From: Chaetoderma sp. LZ-2023a
Taxonomy: Eukaryota > Mollusca > Caudofoveata > Chaetodermatida > Chaetodermatidae
Direction: 5' to 3'
Length of the DNA: 64,000 nt
Assembly: GCA_034401795.1 (NCBI GenBank)
Contig: CM067360.1
Span: 122,436,430 to 122,500,429, forward strand
In this document: in pieces, positions 44,565-57,270 of the stretch
How positions within the stretch are numbered: the first letter of the stretch is position 1
How the letters are laid out: the number at the start of each line of letters is the position of its first letter
The notes under the pieces: model-generated
What the model was told of the DNA's origin: nothing
Database searches by the model: none
What the model saw: the letters and a program-made list of their open reading frames with translations, nothing else
Position numbers and translations under genes: made by a program

Positions 44565-45200
44565 AGCTCAATTTTCTCATTATCTCATATTTGGTTAATT
44601 ATACTGGACCCAAACTTGAATACACACTTCCTCATAATGACATGGCATCACACAATGGCCTTGGTAACATCCTTGGTTTTTCAACATTAACTTTTACCGT
44701 TTATCGCAACCTTTTTGATTATATCTCATGTTTGGTTAATCATACTGGTCCCAAACCTGGACACTTGGTTCCTTATTATGATGCAATGACGTTGGAGTTA
44801 AAATATCAAAGGTCACGGTCAGTGTGACCTTGGTAAAAACCTTGTTTTTTTCAACATTAATATTTTCCGTTTAGCTCAACTTAGCAGTTAATATCTCATC
44901 TTTGGTTGAGTATACTAGACCCAAACCTGGACACCTACCTCCTTATAATTGGAGGGTATCATGCATTGATGTTGGGGTCAACGGTCATGGTTATTGTGAC
45001 ATTGGTAAAAACTTTTTCGACGTTAACATTTTGTGTGGCTCAACTTATCAGTTCATATCTCATGTTTGCTTAATCTTCCTGAACCCCCACCTTGTGCACA
45101 TACGTCCTTATAAGGCGAGACACAGCACAATGACCTTTGGGCTTAAAATGTCAAATGTCAGTATTATTGTGCTATTGGTAAGCTCACCTGGGCTTAAATG
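44565..45200 (+). repeat. Tandem repeat, about 132-170-bp unit, four copies
   Basis: Each unit carries TTAGCTCAACTT-like sequence, ATCTCATGTTTGGTTAAT, GACCCAAACCTGGACAC, CCTCCTTATAATG and GTGACCTTGGTAAAAACC. Copies begin near 44565, 44697, 44867 and 45035. The adjoining CATCCATCACCATCCGTTGT and following sequence is an old dispersed repeat. Confidence 0.85.
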
Positions 45201-45396
45201 CCAAGTGGCCTTATACCACGGCATCCATCACCATCCGTTGTCCATCAACTTTCACTTTAAACAACTTCTCAAGAACCAGTAGGCAGATTTCAATTATATT
45301 TGGCAGGAAGCATCCTTAAGGCACATGGATACAAGTTTGTTCAAACGCAGCCGATCAGCCAATTTGGCTGGCGACTGTCTAGGATTTGGGAACATT

Positions 45397-45488
45397 TTTT
45401 GCTCCCCTGGCCAGAAATCAGAACACGTATTCCAGAGATCTTTTGCTCCCCTGGCCAGAAATCAGAACACGTATTCCAGAGATCTACA
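45397..45488. repeat. 44-bp direct duplication
   Basis: GCTCCCCTGGCCAGAAATCA and the following 20 bp occur at 45401 and again, without change, at 45445. Confidence 0.95.
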
Positions 45489-45489
45489 G

Positions 45490-46260
45490 AAAACGTGAAA
45501 TGACTCCTGCACAACAGAATGTGTATAGATGGCTCAGCAGAGAAAGCAGTTAGGAATGGTGGGAGCGGTAGTTTCTTAGATGATGGTACAACTGACTCCA
45601 TTTCAGGACCAGCAGGAAGACTATTCAAACTTCAGGGCAGAAATCCAACCACGCTTTTGAAGCCAGTAGAGTTCTGATTGCTGTAGCAAGAGAGCTACGG
45701 AAAATGGTATTTTTCAGGGACTCCCTGTCAACACTGCAGAGATTGAACAGAGGCTTCAAGAGGGAACTGACCTTGCTCGCTGTCAAAACGAAAGTACTAC
45801 AATGGATTCCAGCCCAGGTAAGAATATTAGGATATCAAGAAAGCAGACCAACTAGCAAAGGAGTGTAGCACCTAACAACATACACAGTCTCCTTTAGAGA
45901 AGCCAAGACTGTTGCAGAGCATATTCAAGATGGAATGGACTACTCTGAACAGAGGATATAGAACAGACCAGGATGCGCTTTTTTAACTTGAAAACAACAG
46001 ACCATTATTTTCCGCCTGAGAACGGTCCACATAAAGTGCATTGGATTGGCAGGCACAGCGACGTGCCAGTGACCAAACGCCAAAACTTGTGCTCAAAACC
46101 TGTCAACCTTTTGATGGCCCAAGGAATGAGGTATGGTCCAACACGATGGACCTCAAAAAAACAAGCTTTGGGGAATGGTAGCCAACCTCTGCCTGACTAC
46201 CCAATTCATGACATCGGTTGGATTGAATATATAAATACCACCAGTTGAACACAGTAGAAG
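45490..46260 (+). mobile_element. LINE remnant with RNase H
   Basis: Translation in changing frames gives IDGSAEKAVRNGGSGSFL, VLQWIPAQ and ADQLAKE, which are RNase H blocks of LINEs (TDGSA, WIPAHVGI, ADxLAKEG). Near 46150-46230 it gives KLWGMVANLCLTTQFM, a phrase typical of the C-terminus of such elements. Clade not certain; RNase H is found in the I, R1 and Jockey-type groups. Many stops and frameshifts: an old copy. Confidence 0.7.
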
Positions 46261-46404
46261 AAGGGTTTTGCTATTCTTTTTATCAGGTAAGCTGAAAATT
46301 TCATGTTTAAGGAAGTAGAATTTAATATATTTCTTATCTTTAACATAGCTGTTCTTCTGTATTGTTAACAATTGAGTCGCCCCCAAAGGCCAAGAGTTCC
46401 TGAG

Positions 46405-46490
46405 AAATGTCCATTTGCAGACCAAGTGAAGACCCTTTTTGAAAATTCACGTTTGAAACAATTGTAAATTTTCAAATATACTCTTACATT
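46405..46490. repeat. HP1 foldback repeat, reduced
   Basis: GTCCATTTGCAGACCAAGTG, then a short stem with TTTTGAAAATTCACG facing TGTAAATTTTCAAA. Confidence 0.7.
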
Positions 46491-47136
46491 TGACCCGGGT
46501 TTTATCAATTAGCTAACCAGCAATCTGTTGTGCGGGGATCCTATCATCAGTTTTTAAAGCGATTCGACCCGGGAAAAGACTAGTTCACATTTAATGTGCT
46601 CAAAGATGATGATTGCACCATACATTACCATCGGCTTTTACCACAACAAGTGCAGGGATTGACAATTTTCATATGCATCTGACACCCATCAATTCGAGTG
46701 TGCCACTGAATAATGCAACAGTAAAACCCTGTCAGCACCCACACCTAGCATACATCTTAGATCAACAGAAAACACACGGCGAGTGAATGCAAATATGCAG
46801 GTTTCATACACACTTATAGGAATATACCTCATATAGTCTTCATGATCTAGGATGTTTTTTTGGCCCAAAGGGATCTCAGATAAACAATGGTAACATGGAT
46901 GTGTGCATGGCTCCTGCACTACATATGACACTGGGTGATCAAGATGTCCACCTATTGATAGCATCCATATAATCTGCCATGCAGCATCTCCTGTACCAGA
47001 CGTGCAAAGTTGGGAACATGAAGCAGAAGGTCAGATACATCAATTTGGTGCTCTAGTTGTACAGGACCAAGTACAAAGAGACAGATGTGAGAGCTGAATG
47101 AACAGTTCCAGCCATTCAGCACCTTAGTCGCACGCA

Positions 47137-47168
<32 letters not shown>

Positions 47169-47770
47169 CTGGTGCAGGCAACTGGTGAGAATGACCCGTG
47201 GGAAGAAGAGCCAACATCTGATTCACAGTCATATTTACGACAAATGTTGCAAAGGACAAATACAAAGGCTAAATAAGGACATGAAAAGAGAGGCCCCTGT
47301 TCCTTCCCCTGGCTGTATGGGAGAAAGGCGCAGAACTATCCGAGTACCTGGCCCCCTGCACTACACCATCTAGAGCCGCACTTGTGCTAGCGTCATCTCT
47401 CTTAACCCCACTCCACCCACTCGATATGCATCTCCAGTACACAAGGGATCGAAATTGTCAATATCTGAAGGGATAAAAATACCATTGTAATAAAGAATCC
47501 TGACAAAAGGTCAAGCCAGAATAATTCGAAATGTGGTGAAGTGCTTAGACATCCACATCATATGCGGTTTTATGTTGAACAAACTAATGATTTGACAGCA
47601 GAACATGCTGAAAAAGTAGAGACGGTCACAACATGAATGCTCCGCAGTGGTGACTTATCAACTGATATAGCCAGGCCTCAGAATCAACAATCGCTTTACT
47701 TCTAAATTCTACCTGCTACCAATGATTTACAAATAAAATGGTCAAACACTCGGGTACATTGTAGGACGAT
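46491..47770. other. No recognised gene
   Basis: Possible continuation of the LINE tail. It contains a CGCA/CA microsatellite at 47129-47170 and one CGGGTACA word at about 47751. Confidence 0.5.
47129..47170. repeat. (CGCA)n-(CA)n microsatellite
   Basis: Consecutive CGCACGCA units grading into CACACACA. Confidence 0.9.
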
Positions 47771-48112
47771 CATCAATTCACCTTTCCAGAGTACCCACCC
47801 ATCACATGACGTCATAATGAACTGCGTGATGTGTACAATGACGTCATAATGAATGATGTCGATAAGTATGTTACAAATGCATATTTGAAGACGGTCTATG
47901 AGTTGTTGTACAAATTGTTTGCTTTTACTATTTATTAAATAGGCAACAACAGCACCCAGTCAAATTAGTTACAAAATATTCAACAGCTTCCCTGTATAGT
48001 TTTCAGGAAATTAATAGGTAGGGAATTAGGGGATCGATCAATCCCAACACTGCGAGGTGTGGGTGGAGCTTAGCTAGTGATGGGCGGGGCATAGCTAAAA
48101 TGGAAAGGTCCA
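47770..48112 (-). repeat. HP2-family MITE, nearly full length
   Basis: Runs from AATTCACCTTTCCAGAGTAC to TAAAATGGAAAGGTCC. It contains the CRE-like TGACGTCA words, the second arm of the hairpin (GGCAACAACAGCACCCAGTC), GATCGATCAATCCC and GGGCGGGGCATAGC. The termini CACCTTTCC and GGAAAGGT are short inverted repeats, so this copy shows the element's limits best. Confidence 0.85.
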
Positions 48113-48852
48113 TTATCACAGAACAGATCAGCAATTTTATAGATGAATATATAACGGTGAATCTATACAGTATGCATTTTAGCTAAGATATGGCAGGCCA
48201 TGGTTAAGGCTACTTTGAATGAGCAACAGTTTGAAGTGCAGGGGCGATTCCGAGAAGGTAGTTCATGTACTAATGGTCACAGAGGTAATTCTGGATGGTA
48301 GAAACCAGTTTATGTTGTATCACTAGACGCTGAGAAAGCTTTTGGTGTTATGTGGAACCTGGGAGAAATGTATGACAAATCTAAATCAAGAATAAAATGT
48401 GACGGAAACCTCTCTAGCCAGGTGCTTTAAGGAGTGAGACCGGGAGGAATTACCTCTACACACAGCTACCGCCATTCATCATAAGTCCATGATTGTGGGA
48501 GGTAGAGGACATGATGCTTGACACCAAGATTATCTGTGCCGATATTTCAGCCCCCCCCCCCCCAATCTGTGCAGATGACGCTATCTGTATAGCAGATTCA
48601 CCTATACATATGCAGGTGCTGATCAACGTTACAAACAAATACACTGCCATGGAGCAGTCCTTAACACAAGCAAATGTACTAGCATAATATTCAACAATAA
48701 AGGCGATAATACTCGTACATTCTGACTAGCAAACATAGGTTCCTTCAAAGAACATACTGGTTCCACTAGGACTAACCAGGACGGTGGATGGCAAGGTTGT
48801 TATTGAGCCACTGATGACCAGTGCACAATGTATGCCCTTCTGGGAATTGCAG

Positions 48853-49688
<836 letters not shown>

Positions 49689-50640
49689 TAGATTGACATA
49701 TGGATTAGAGTCATGGTATTTAAGTAACACAAATATCCTCCAAATGGAAATGATAAAGCATCAGAAACTAAAGCAAATCCAATCCTTACCTGATAGGTCT
49801 GCATATGTTGCTGTATTCTCTATAGATGGTGTTAATCCTATTCAACCTGAGAACAATAAGAATGTCATGTATCCTCATGTTGAGGTCTTGCTCATCTCCA
49901 GCATTGAACTGAACTTTTGGCACGGCACTAAAGAGGAAATGCCTGATGTTGCTAAAGATGACATGATGCTGTATGGACAAATTTGCAGGAGTCATAATTC
50001 AAAATAGCACTGGATGGTGAAAAGAGTGTTATACAAGTACAATCTCCATTCAGCTTGGATGTTACTGGAGAGCCCACTATCTTAATTCAGGACAAACCAT
50101 CCCTAAAATTCCTAAATTCAAAGGATATGAGGAAAGCAAAACACGGATGTTCCAAGGTGTACCAAGAAGACTTGAGAAAGCTGCAGTCAAGGCAAACTTC
50201 GTGACAGGATCATACACGCTTCAAGGTAACGTAGCAAAGTTCAATCAATATCAGATTGATCCTCCGTGTCCTCTGTATGGTGAAGAAGCTGAAGATGATT
50301 AGCACTTGATAGCAAGATGCCGTCTCTACTCTGAATTACGACATGTTTTGAGACTATCCAGTATCCTGCACACAGTATGCACGCCTTATCAGGCAGATGA
50401 TTTTGTCAATGAGATGTCCACCTTGGTGCAGATCACTGTAGACATCTCTTATGTCTTGCCGGTCATGACTGATGCTGTGGTACACTACAGGCACCACACT
50501 GACAGACCACCTAATAAAGAAGATAGAAAAGTGCAAGATACTGTACACATCCAGCGATGCGAGCTCCTCGATCTGAGAACAAAACGCCAGACATGTTGCT
50601 TCTCACTTTGATTGCATGCAGTTACAGCTCGCTACCAATT

Positions 50641-53600
50641 TCCTACGATTACACTAGAACTAGTTAATGACTATTGTGTGGGTGTATTTTTAATAACATT
50701 TATCCTCTTGCTAAGGACATGGAACTGACTATATTCATGCAAATATTATGGATAAGTGTGTATGCATTACCCCCCCCCCCACCCCCTTCATGGATTGTTC
50801 CTGTGTGTGCGTGCGTGTGGGTACGTGCATATTTACATGCATGCAGACAGTTGTACCATCTCTTGTCATGTAAAGCAGTGGTATATTGGCTATGCCAACC
50901 AAGAAGATAGTCATTTCTACTGAGTCTAGGAGTTGGTCTACTACTGTTTGGAATGTCGCGGATGCCTGTACTTGTCTGAAGATCAATTACACGTGTACCA
51001 GGGTAACCGGCCTGGTTGTGCCTATGAAGAGGCATTATCTCTAGCACTGAACTGAACTGTTGGCAGGGCACTAAAGATGTAATGTAATAACTTGACGCAA
51101 TAATAATCTAGCCGGTCTCGTAATCACGGTAATGGACAATGTTCTTGGCTGGATAAGAGGCTTCTTAAAGGTCATATTTGGAGAAATCCCTTTTATGTAC
51201 AATTTTGCAAGTATTTAAGACATTCTTGTATATTAATTAATAACAAACCAGCTGTGTGTGTCTAACATTCACCAAGTAGATAATATTAAGCCGCGAAGTC
51301 GGCGTATGATCGAATACACGAAATTACGTGATGACTTACCTCCCTTGATTTTGAGCTCTTCAACGTCAATAATGACGTAATAGCGCAACACGCTATTTAT
51401 ACCGTAACGTTGAATATGCAGCTTCGTTCAACTTCAGCGTGAACTAAGTACAGTTTGGTTGCATTTTCCCGATCAGGCAACGATAAAAATAGCTTTTTCA
51501 GGTCTTATGCCAATAAAAATAATAGAAAGTTATATGTTGATTGATTTTAACCCTAAATAAACAACTGACCATAGTGTCTAATGCGCGCTAGCGGAATGAC
51601 AGTTTTTGTAGCTGAATTAAATACACGTGCATACATAAAACAGACACACGTAGGTCAGCTAGAGCTGTCTTATTTGTCTAAAACAAAAACTGTGTGAGAT
51701 CTCAAGGTATTTTCTTTAATTCTGACATTTTTGCAGCGGCTACGTAGGCTACATGGTTTAGGCCTAGAGGGTGTGTATACGTGTAGTTGGAATCACGCAA
51801 AAACGGCAACAGCTACGAAAAACCAATCCACTGCGGTTTTATGTTTCCAGGCATGTTTGAGAACACGATTGCTTCAATGGCGATTTTGGCTCGATAGAAA
51901 TGTGCGTGAACAAATTTAGCCTGTAAATGACAAGATAATTTAATGTACAAGCCAACTGTTTGTAGGTTTTATCAGACACCCTTCTGGTTTTACCTAACAT
52001 GCATAGGCCTGTGTTACTAGTACGATTACAGTTGAATATGTGAAGAAAAATAATCGATATTACATGACCGTAGCAATGGTTGGATGGTGGGGTGGGGTGG
52101 GAGGTGTAAGGGGTGGGGGGTGGGGTGCATATTTTCACGTTGATGCAAAGCATATTATTTTGAGAAATCACCACTGGGCTTATTGAAAATCACCACCGGG
52201 CGATAAAACAAGCATTCCGTGTGATGGAAGCACATAAATAGTAGCAGATGAATGAATTCATAGGAAGACTGACATATCGGTTATCGATCTCCCTCTTTCA
52301 GTACATGCGGACGTCAATGAAAGCTTATAGTAAACAAACAATTTTGACAGACTTCGACGCGTAAGCTATCCAACGTAAATTTGTGCACTCTTAATAAACG
52401 TACGTAGGCCTATCTAAATATGACAATTTAGTTCATCTTACCCACCTATTATAAATTATCATTGTGACGCTTTTTGCGCATCTTCACTCATATATGTGCG
52501 TTTTCAGTATACGCGACAATTGTACACACTCAGGGCCAGCATTTGTCTCTAGTACGTAAACCTACAAATTACACCGGTAAAAGCGTTGGCGAGTGAGTGT
52601 CGTTATGCGTAAGTTTATACGTTAGCTAGATTACATTCAAAGAATCCTCGTCCACATACATATAGGATACGGGCGCATGTGTAGGCCTATGTTTAGAATG
52701 ACAGGAAACATAAGTGGCAAAGTGTAGGCCCGACCACGGGTATTTTGGCATACCTTTTGCAACTGAATGCAGTGTTATTTGCTTGTCCGCCCCCCCCCCC
52801 CCCCCCATCCCCACCCCGGTCACTCATTGCTGGCATAATGTATATCCCTAAATGATATTGTAATCAATGCTTGAAATTGATGTTTTAGATTGTCACAAAT
52901 AGTGTGGCGTAAGTCTACAGGAGATTTAATTATATATGCCTATAAAATGTATCCAGTCTTAGACTTAAACAAATCAATTGATTTCGATACCTTAGGCAAA
53001 TTCGCAAATTCGGATTGCATTTGGTTTGTGTGTGCGTGCGCGCGTGCATGCGCATGCTTACGTGCTTGCATGCATGTGGTGGGTGGGGTGGGTGGGGGGG
53101 GGGGAGGGGTGGTTAGAGATACATCTGGAAAATCATAACAGATTTTGCTGAATTATAGGCGCAGTTTGGATACAAAATAGATATGTTGTTTATCAAATGG
53201 AATGCAGGAGATGACTTCGCATAGCATCAGAATTTTCAGGGAGAAGAACCAGCCCTCCCGTATCTCCCCAAACGGTCATTTGGAGGGGACACGCTTTCAC
53301 TCACAGACCCTCTCCAATATTGGACTAACTCAATAATAAAATCCTAGATCTGCGCTTGACGGCCATCCCACCAATACTGGATGTAGCAAGATATAGTGTC
53401 GTAATACAGTATCTACAGAATCACACTGAGATATTTTCTCAAAGCAGATCTCATCTAAAATGGGGGTTTTCGTGACAGGGATATTCATATTTAAATATGG
53501 CATCGGCGCTATTATAAACTTCTGACTAATGTCTACCAGGAATATCATTGAGATCATTGCCTATTTCAAAATTCATTGCTAAATGCAATAGAATGAAAAA

Positions 53601-53975
53601 GTCACAGCTGCTTGGAAATCATGACGCGATATTCTAAAGCTATGTACTTTATCGGCAATAAATATAAAAATATGCCATGTATTAGCAAATTGATAACAGC
53701 TACATGATATGGAAAGACTGGATATATTGCAATGTCTTAAAATACACTCTCCATATATGACCTTTAAGTAATCGGAAACAGCATTCGATTGGCCTTGTTG
53801 TGATGCAACATTAGTGTTGACTAGTGTTGTGGCTGTTGTCATGGAATGATTGTGATGTTCTTGAGGAAATTTGTTTGGGCGAGTTCTGCAACACTCTTGT
53901 CATGACAGATTGTGATGTCATAATACATCAATTTGATGCTATTATGTCACCATAGTCATGCAATGCCAACGACTC
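50641..53975. other. No recognised gene
   Basis: Unique-looking AT-rich sequence. C runs occur near 50771 and at 52790-52806 (17 bases), and a G-rich stretch at about 53078-53110. At 51290-51420 a CpG-containing piece with GCTATTTATACCG could be a promoter, but no gene follows that I can recognise. Confidence 0.5.
52790..52806. repeat. 17-base poly-C run
   Basis: Uninterrupted C run, followed by CATCCCCACCCC. Confidence 0.95.
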
Positions 53976-53979
53976 TGAT

Positions 53980-55275
53980 AACGCAGGTTATTGCCCCAGT
54001 ACTGTAGCAAGTGGGTATGCCACTAGAGATAGAATATGTAGACGATGTGGACTTTATGGACGAGTGAAAGAAACCCCTTGATAAACTACTCCCTATAGCT
54101 GCAAGCAAACTAAGAATTGAGAATTCTATGAATGAATTGAAAACAGATTCACCCACATATACCTATCAACAAAACATGAAACTAAAGAATATTCACTTCT
54201 TTGCGGGGAACCCTGGAGGAAGAGTACAATCCGGCGCTCACTGTTCTGCAGTACTGCCGATATCAGTGCACTCTGGAGAACGTAGCTTTCCAGTCCTTCT
54301 GGAAGTTATGGAATCATAAATCAAAGATGCCATTGACAAAAAAGACTGTCTATACAACGCAACATGCGTGTCCCCGCTACTGTATAACTGTAACAGCTGG
54401 GCAGTTCCAAAGGCAGCTCTAGATAAACTTTATTCCGGCCACCACAAACACCTCTACACCACCACGGGACACCGATGGTCAGACAGTATAATTTCCAACG
54501 ATGCAGTATACAAGATGTATGGGATTCTACAACTAATATGAAGTAACTTTAAATTATGAATAAATTACACACGGACTCACAGAGACATTACTTGATGCAA
54601 ATATGAGATTAATGTTTCTACCTTTGCATTTTTATAACCTACATAAGCTAGTGAAGGCTAATTCTGACATCTACATGTAAACCACAGAGTTAGGAAGGAT
54701 GGAGTAAATAACTAAATATCCCTGTGTTTAATGCGCAACATAAATAAAATATGTTAAATACAAGTCCATAAATTGCTACTAATATAAGGTCTTGGGAAAT
54801 GTGCTATTTTAAATGGGTTATTTAATCTTGGCCGGATGGCCTATTTATTGATAGGAAGTCACTTATGATTTAAACATGTTTGTTTAAATAGGCTCCAAAG
54901 TACAGAACGCTTAGATTATCTGCTAATATATACAATTATACATGTGGTGAAGACTAGTTTATAGGTTAGACAAAACTGATTAAGCATGTGTAATGTGGTT
55001 CTCCTTGAAAGGAAGTCAAGATTACATGGAAGATACAAGATGTGTAGCATATCGCCGCTGTCAGTAAAAAGTCTCCCTGCAAAGATGGTTCAAGTTTGGC
55101 CATGTGCTAAGGATGCCAGCAAATATAAAACCAGAAGAGGACGCCATTGCATGAATCTGTTAATGGTGATATAAAGTGACCTCAACAAAATAGGACTCAG
55201 TATACACAGATCAAGAATGGACCCGAGGAATCTACGAATATTGACTGAGGACAAGACACAGTTGTCAAATGCAAA
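53980..55275 (+). mobile_element. LINE remnant, RT catalytic region to C-terminus
   Basis: MPLEIEYVDDVDFMDE (about 54018) is the RT catalytic motif region; PIAASKLRIE and NELKTDSPT follow. Near 54430-54530 is a block shared with 39935-40030. Near 55000-55260 LERKSRLHGRYKMC, AKMVQVWPC, GRHCMNLLM, DLNKIGLSIHRSRM and LRILTEDKTQ match the usual LINE C-terminus (gRp..l..Dl..ig......dl..lr.la.dr..W). Degenerate. Confidence 0.78.
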
Positions 55276-55300
55276 GACTGATTGCAGCTGTATGATGTTT

Positions 55301-55349
<49 letters not shown>

Positions 55350-55350
55350 A
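55301..55350. repeat. (CTA)n microsatellite
   Basis: About 16 triplets at the 3' side of the LINE remnant. Confidence 0.95.
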
Positions 55351-55469
55351 GCAGCTGCAGAATACAGTATTCATACATACCGTACCAATGACAGGCGGGC
55401 CCCTGCAGCCTGCGTTATCACGATTATTGCTAAACCCAACCCAACACTAGTGTTGGCAACACAACCCCA

Positions 55470-55730
55470 ATCGAATGCTCCAAAAGTGAGTCAAGTTGCT
55501 CAAGGATAAACACGTCCAACAGTAAACTCGTCCAAGTACCAACTCGTCTGAAGTCAAATCATTCTTGTCAGGCCGATGTTCTAATCAGGTGTAACACGGA
55601 TCGGCCGGACAGGTACGGACCGTTCCAGCTTGGCTGGGTACGGGACGACCGTTCCGGGTACGTTCTGAGCACGCCCCCCCCCCCCCCCCCTTAGCAGGAT
55701 AGTACGTGGGTATAAAGCCATATGGGAGAG
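55470..55730. repeat. GTACGG/CCGTTCC-rich stretch and 17-base C run
   Basis: ACGGACCGTTCC and GACGACCGTTCCGGGTACGT resemble the subterminal repeats of DNA transposons. A C run lies at 55674-55690. The part before it (55476-55560, CTCGTCCAAGT-type words) resembles 42520-42610 in reverse. No element ends found. Confidence 0.4.
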
Positions 55731-55734
55731 GTTT

Positions 55735-56600
55735 CTAACAAATGACTAAGTCTGTAGGATCGCGTAGCACGCATGAGCACCTCTTATAAGTAAGACCGAA
55801 ATTCGTAGTTCGTAGTTCGAAATTCTAAGGGACCAGGCATTACATGGTAAATATTAGATGCTGCAGATTAAGCCATAACGCGGCAGGTCTAATGCGCGCG
55901 TGTGTATACACAAATAGTATGCAGTCCTACATATAAACTGAATAACGAACTACGTTCTAGCAATAAAATGCAATCCGAATTACGGTCTGGACTGTAATTC
56001 AAGCTGAATAAAATTCCAGAACGATGGCGCGCATGTGTATATAGATTGTGCAGGCCGACTGAGCAAGTACGCATATTGATGCAAGGCATCAATGGTAAAT
56101 AGCGTGCCCGGGGGTTATTATAATTCTGAGAATAAACTCAACTGTTTCATGAAAAAATGAAGTTATATAAAGGCATACAATAAACACAAAGAAGGAATAT
56201 TTCTTGCAAAAAGATATGGGCAGTATTAGCTATGGGCTAGGAAAAGCAGCTTATATTTTTGGTCAGTCCAACAATTTTTCCATCCATCCTTTTTCTCCAG
56301 GCCAAACTCCTTAACAGAGAGAGGAACAGACAAAATTAAGAGCAGCCAGTGTTGAGAAAATTACACTACTGCATCAACAGAGAGTAACAGATAACATTTC
56401 GGTCATTAGGTATCAACAACTTTTAAAGATAAAGAAATCAACAGAGCTGGCAACCCAGTCAGTAGAAAAAAAAGCGCAAGAAGCAGTACAGACCCTGAAA
56501 CCCACTCAAACATATTAAAGAAACCCTGTAAAGAATATTTTAAACCTAAATCTTGATACCTTCTTAAACAGACGTGCAGAGCTTATTACCCGGAAATATA
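55735..56600. other. No recognised gene
   Basis: Unassigned sequence without motifs I can name. Confidence 0.5.
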
Positions 56601-56820
56601 TTGGTGAAATATACACTGCAATGCTAGTGAAATGCACAAAGCAAGTATATTTTGATGCAATACAGGACCCCGATCTGTACCGACAGATAACCTTTTCAAC
56701 AAAGTTAAGTGGCCAGGATAGAACCAATACCGTGAACCTAGTTTTCTCCAACGAAAATGAAATAGTAGAAAACATTCTGACTGAAGACCCAGTGGGAAAC
56801 ATCGTGATCTGTTTCATTTA
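56600..56820 (+). mobile_element. Short LINE endonuclease fragment
   Basis: QDRTNTVNLVFSNENEIVEN and ILTEDPVGN correspond to the segment before the SDH motif of LINE apurinic endonucleases (xxSxLDLVFTNxxxxIxNI, PLGxSDH). It stops before the SDH. Probably CR1/L2-like. Confidence 0.6.
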
Positions 56821-57270
56821 GCTATCATATCTATGTCACCTATTAAACGATATCTTTACTGGAAACAGTGACAAACTATTAAATCAAATATTTTTGCTAG
56901 ACAAAAGGCCAAAATTGGCCTCAACCGTTGTAAATATGACGATCGTGTTGACCATATGTGCAAATGTTATGGTATTAGCTTGATAAGTCAGGTTCTACCA
57001 GTACACGCAGCTAATAATATGGGTTATATAGAAATATTTTCACATTACTATAATAAATATTTGGTGGTAGAATTATTACAATATTTCGCACAGCACGAGA
57101 ACATAGTGAGTTCTACATGTCCTTATGTTCGAAAACTGGCTACAATGCATGTAGAGATATTCTGGTACCGAATATAATACATTATTGGATTTTGACAATG
57201 GTGTGCCACTACTAAATTGCATATGACGAAACTACTGTATAGTAAACATTTTTTAACCCTTTGATACTTT

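Noticed and set aside
43775-48112. One large transposon bounded by inverted repeats at 43775 and 47770
   Set aside because: The two ends are copies of the small HP2 MITE in opposite orientation, and the copy at 47770 has both of its own termini.
56956-57177. Open frame of 73 codons beside the satellite array
   Set aside because: No motif recognised; probably the tail of the adjacent LINE fragment or chance.
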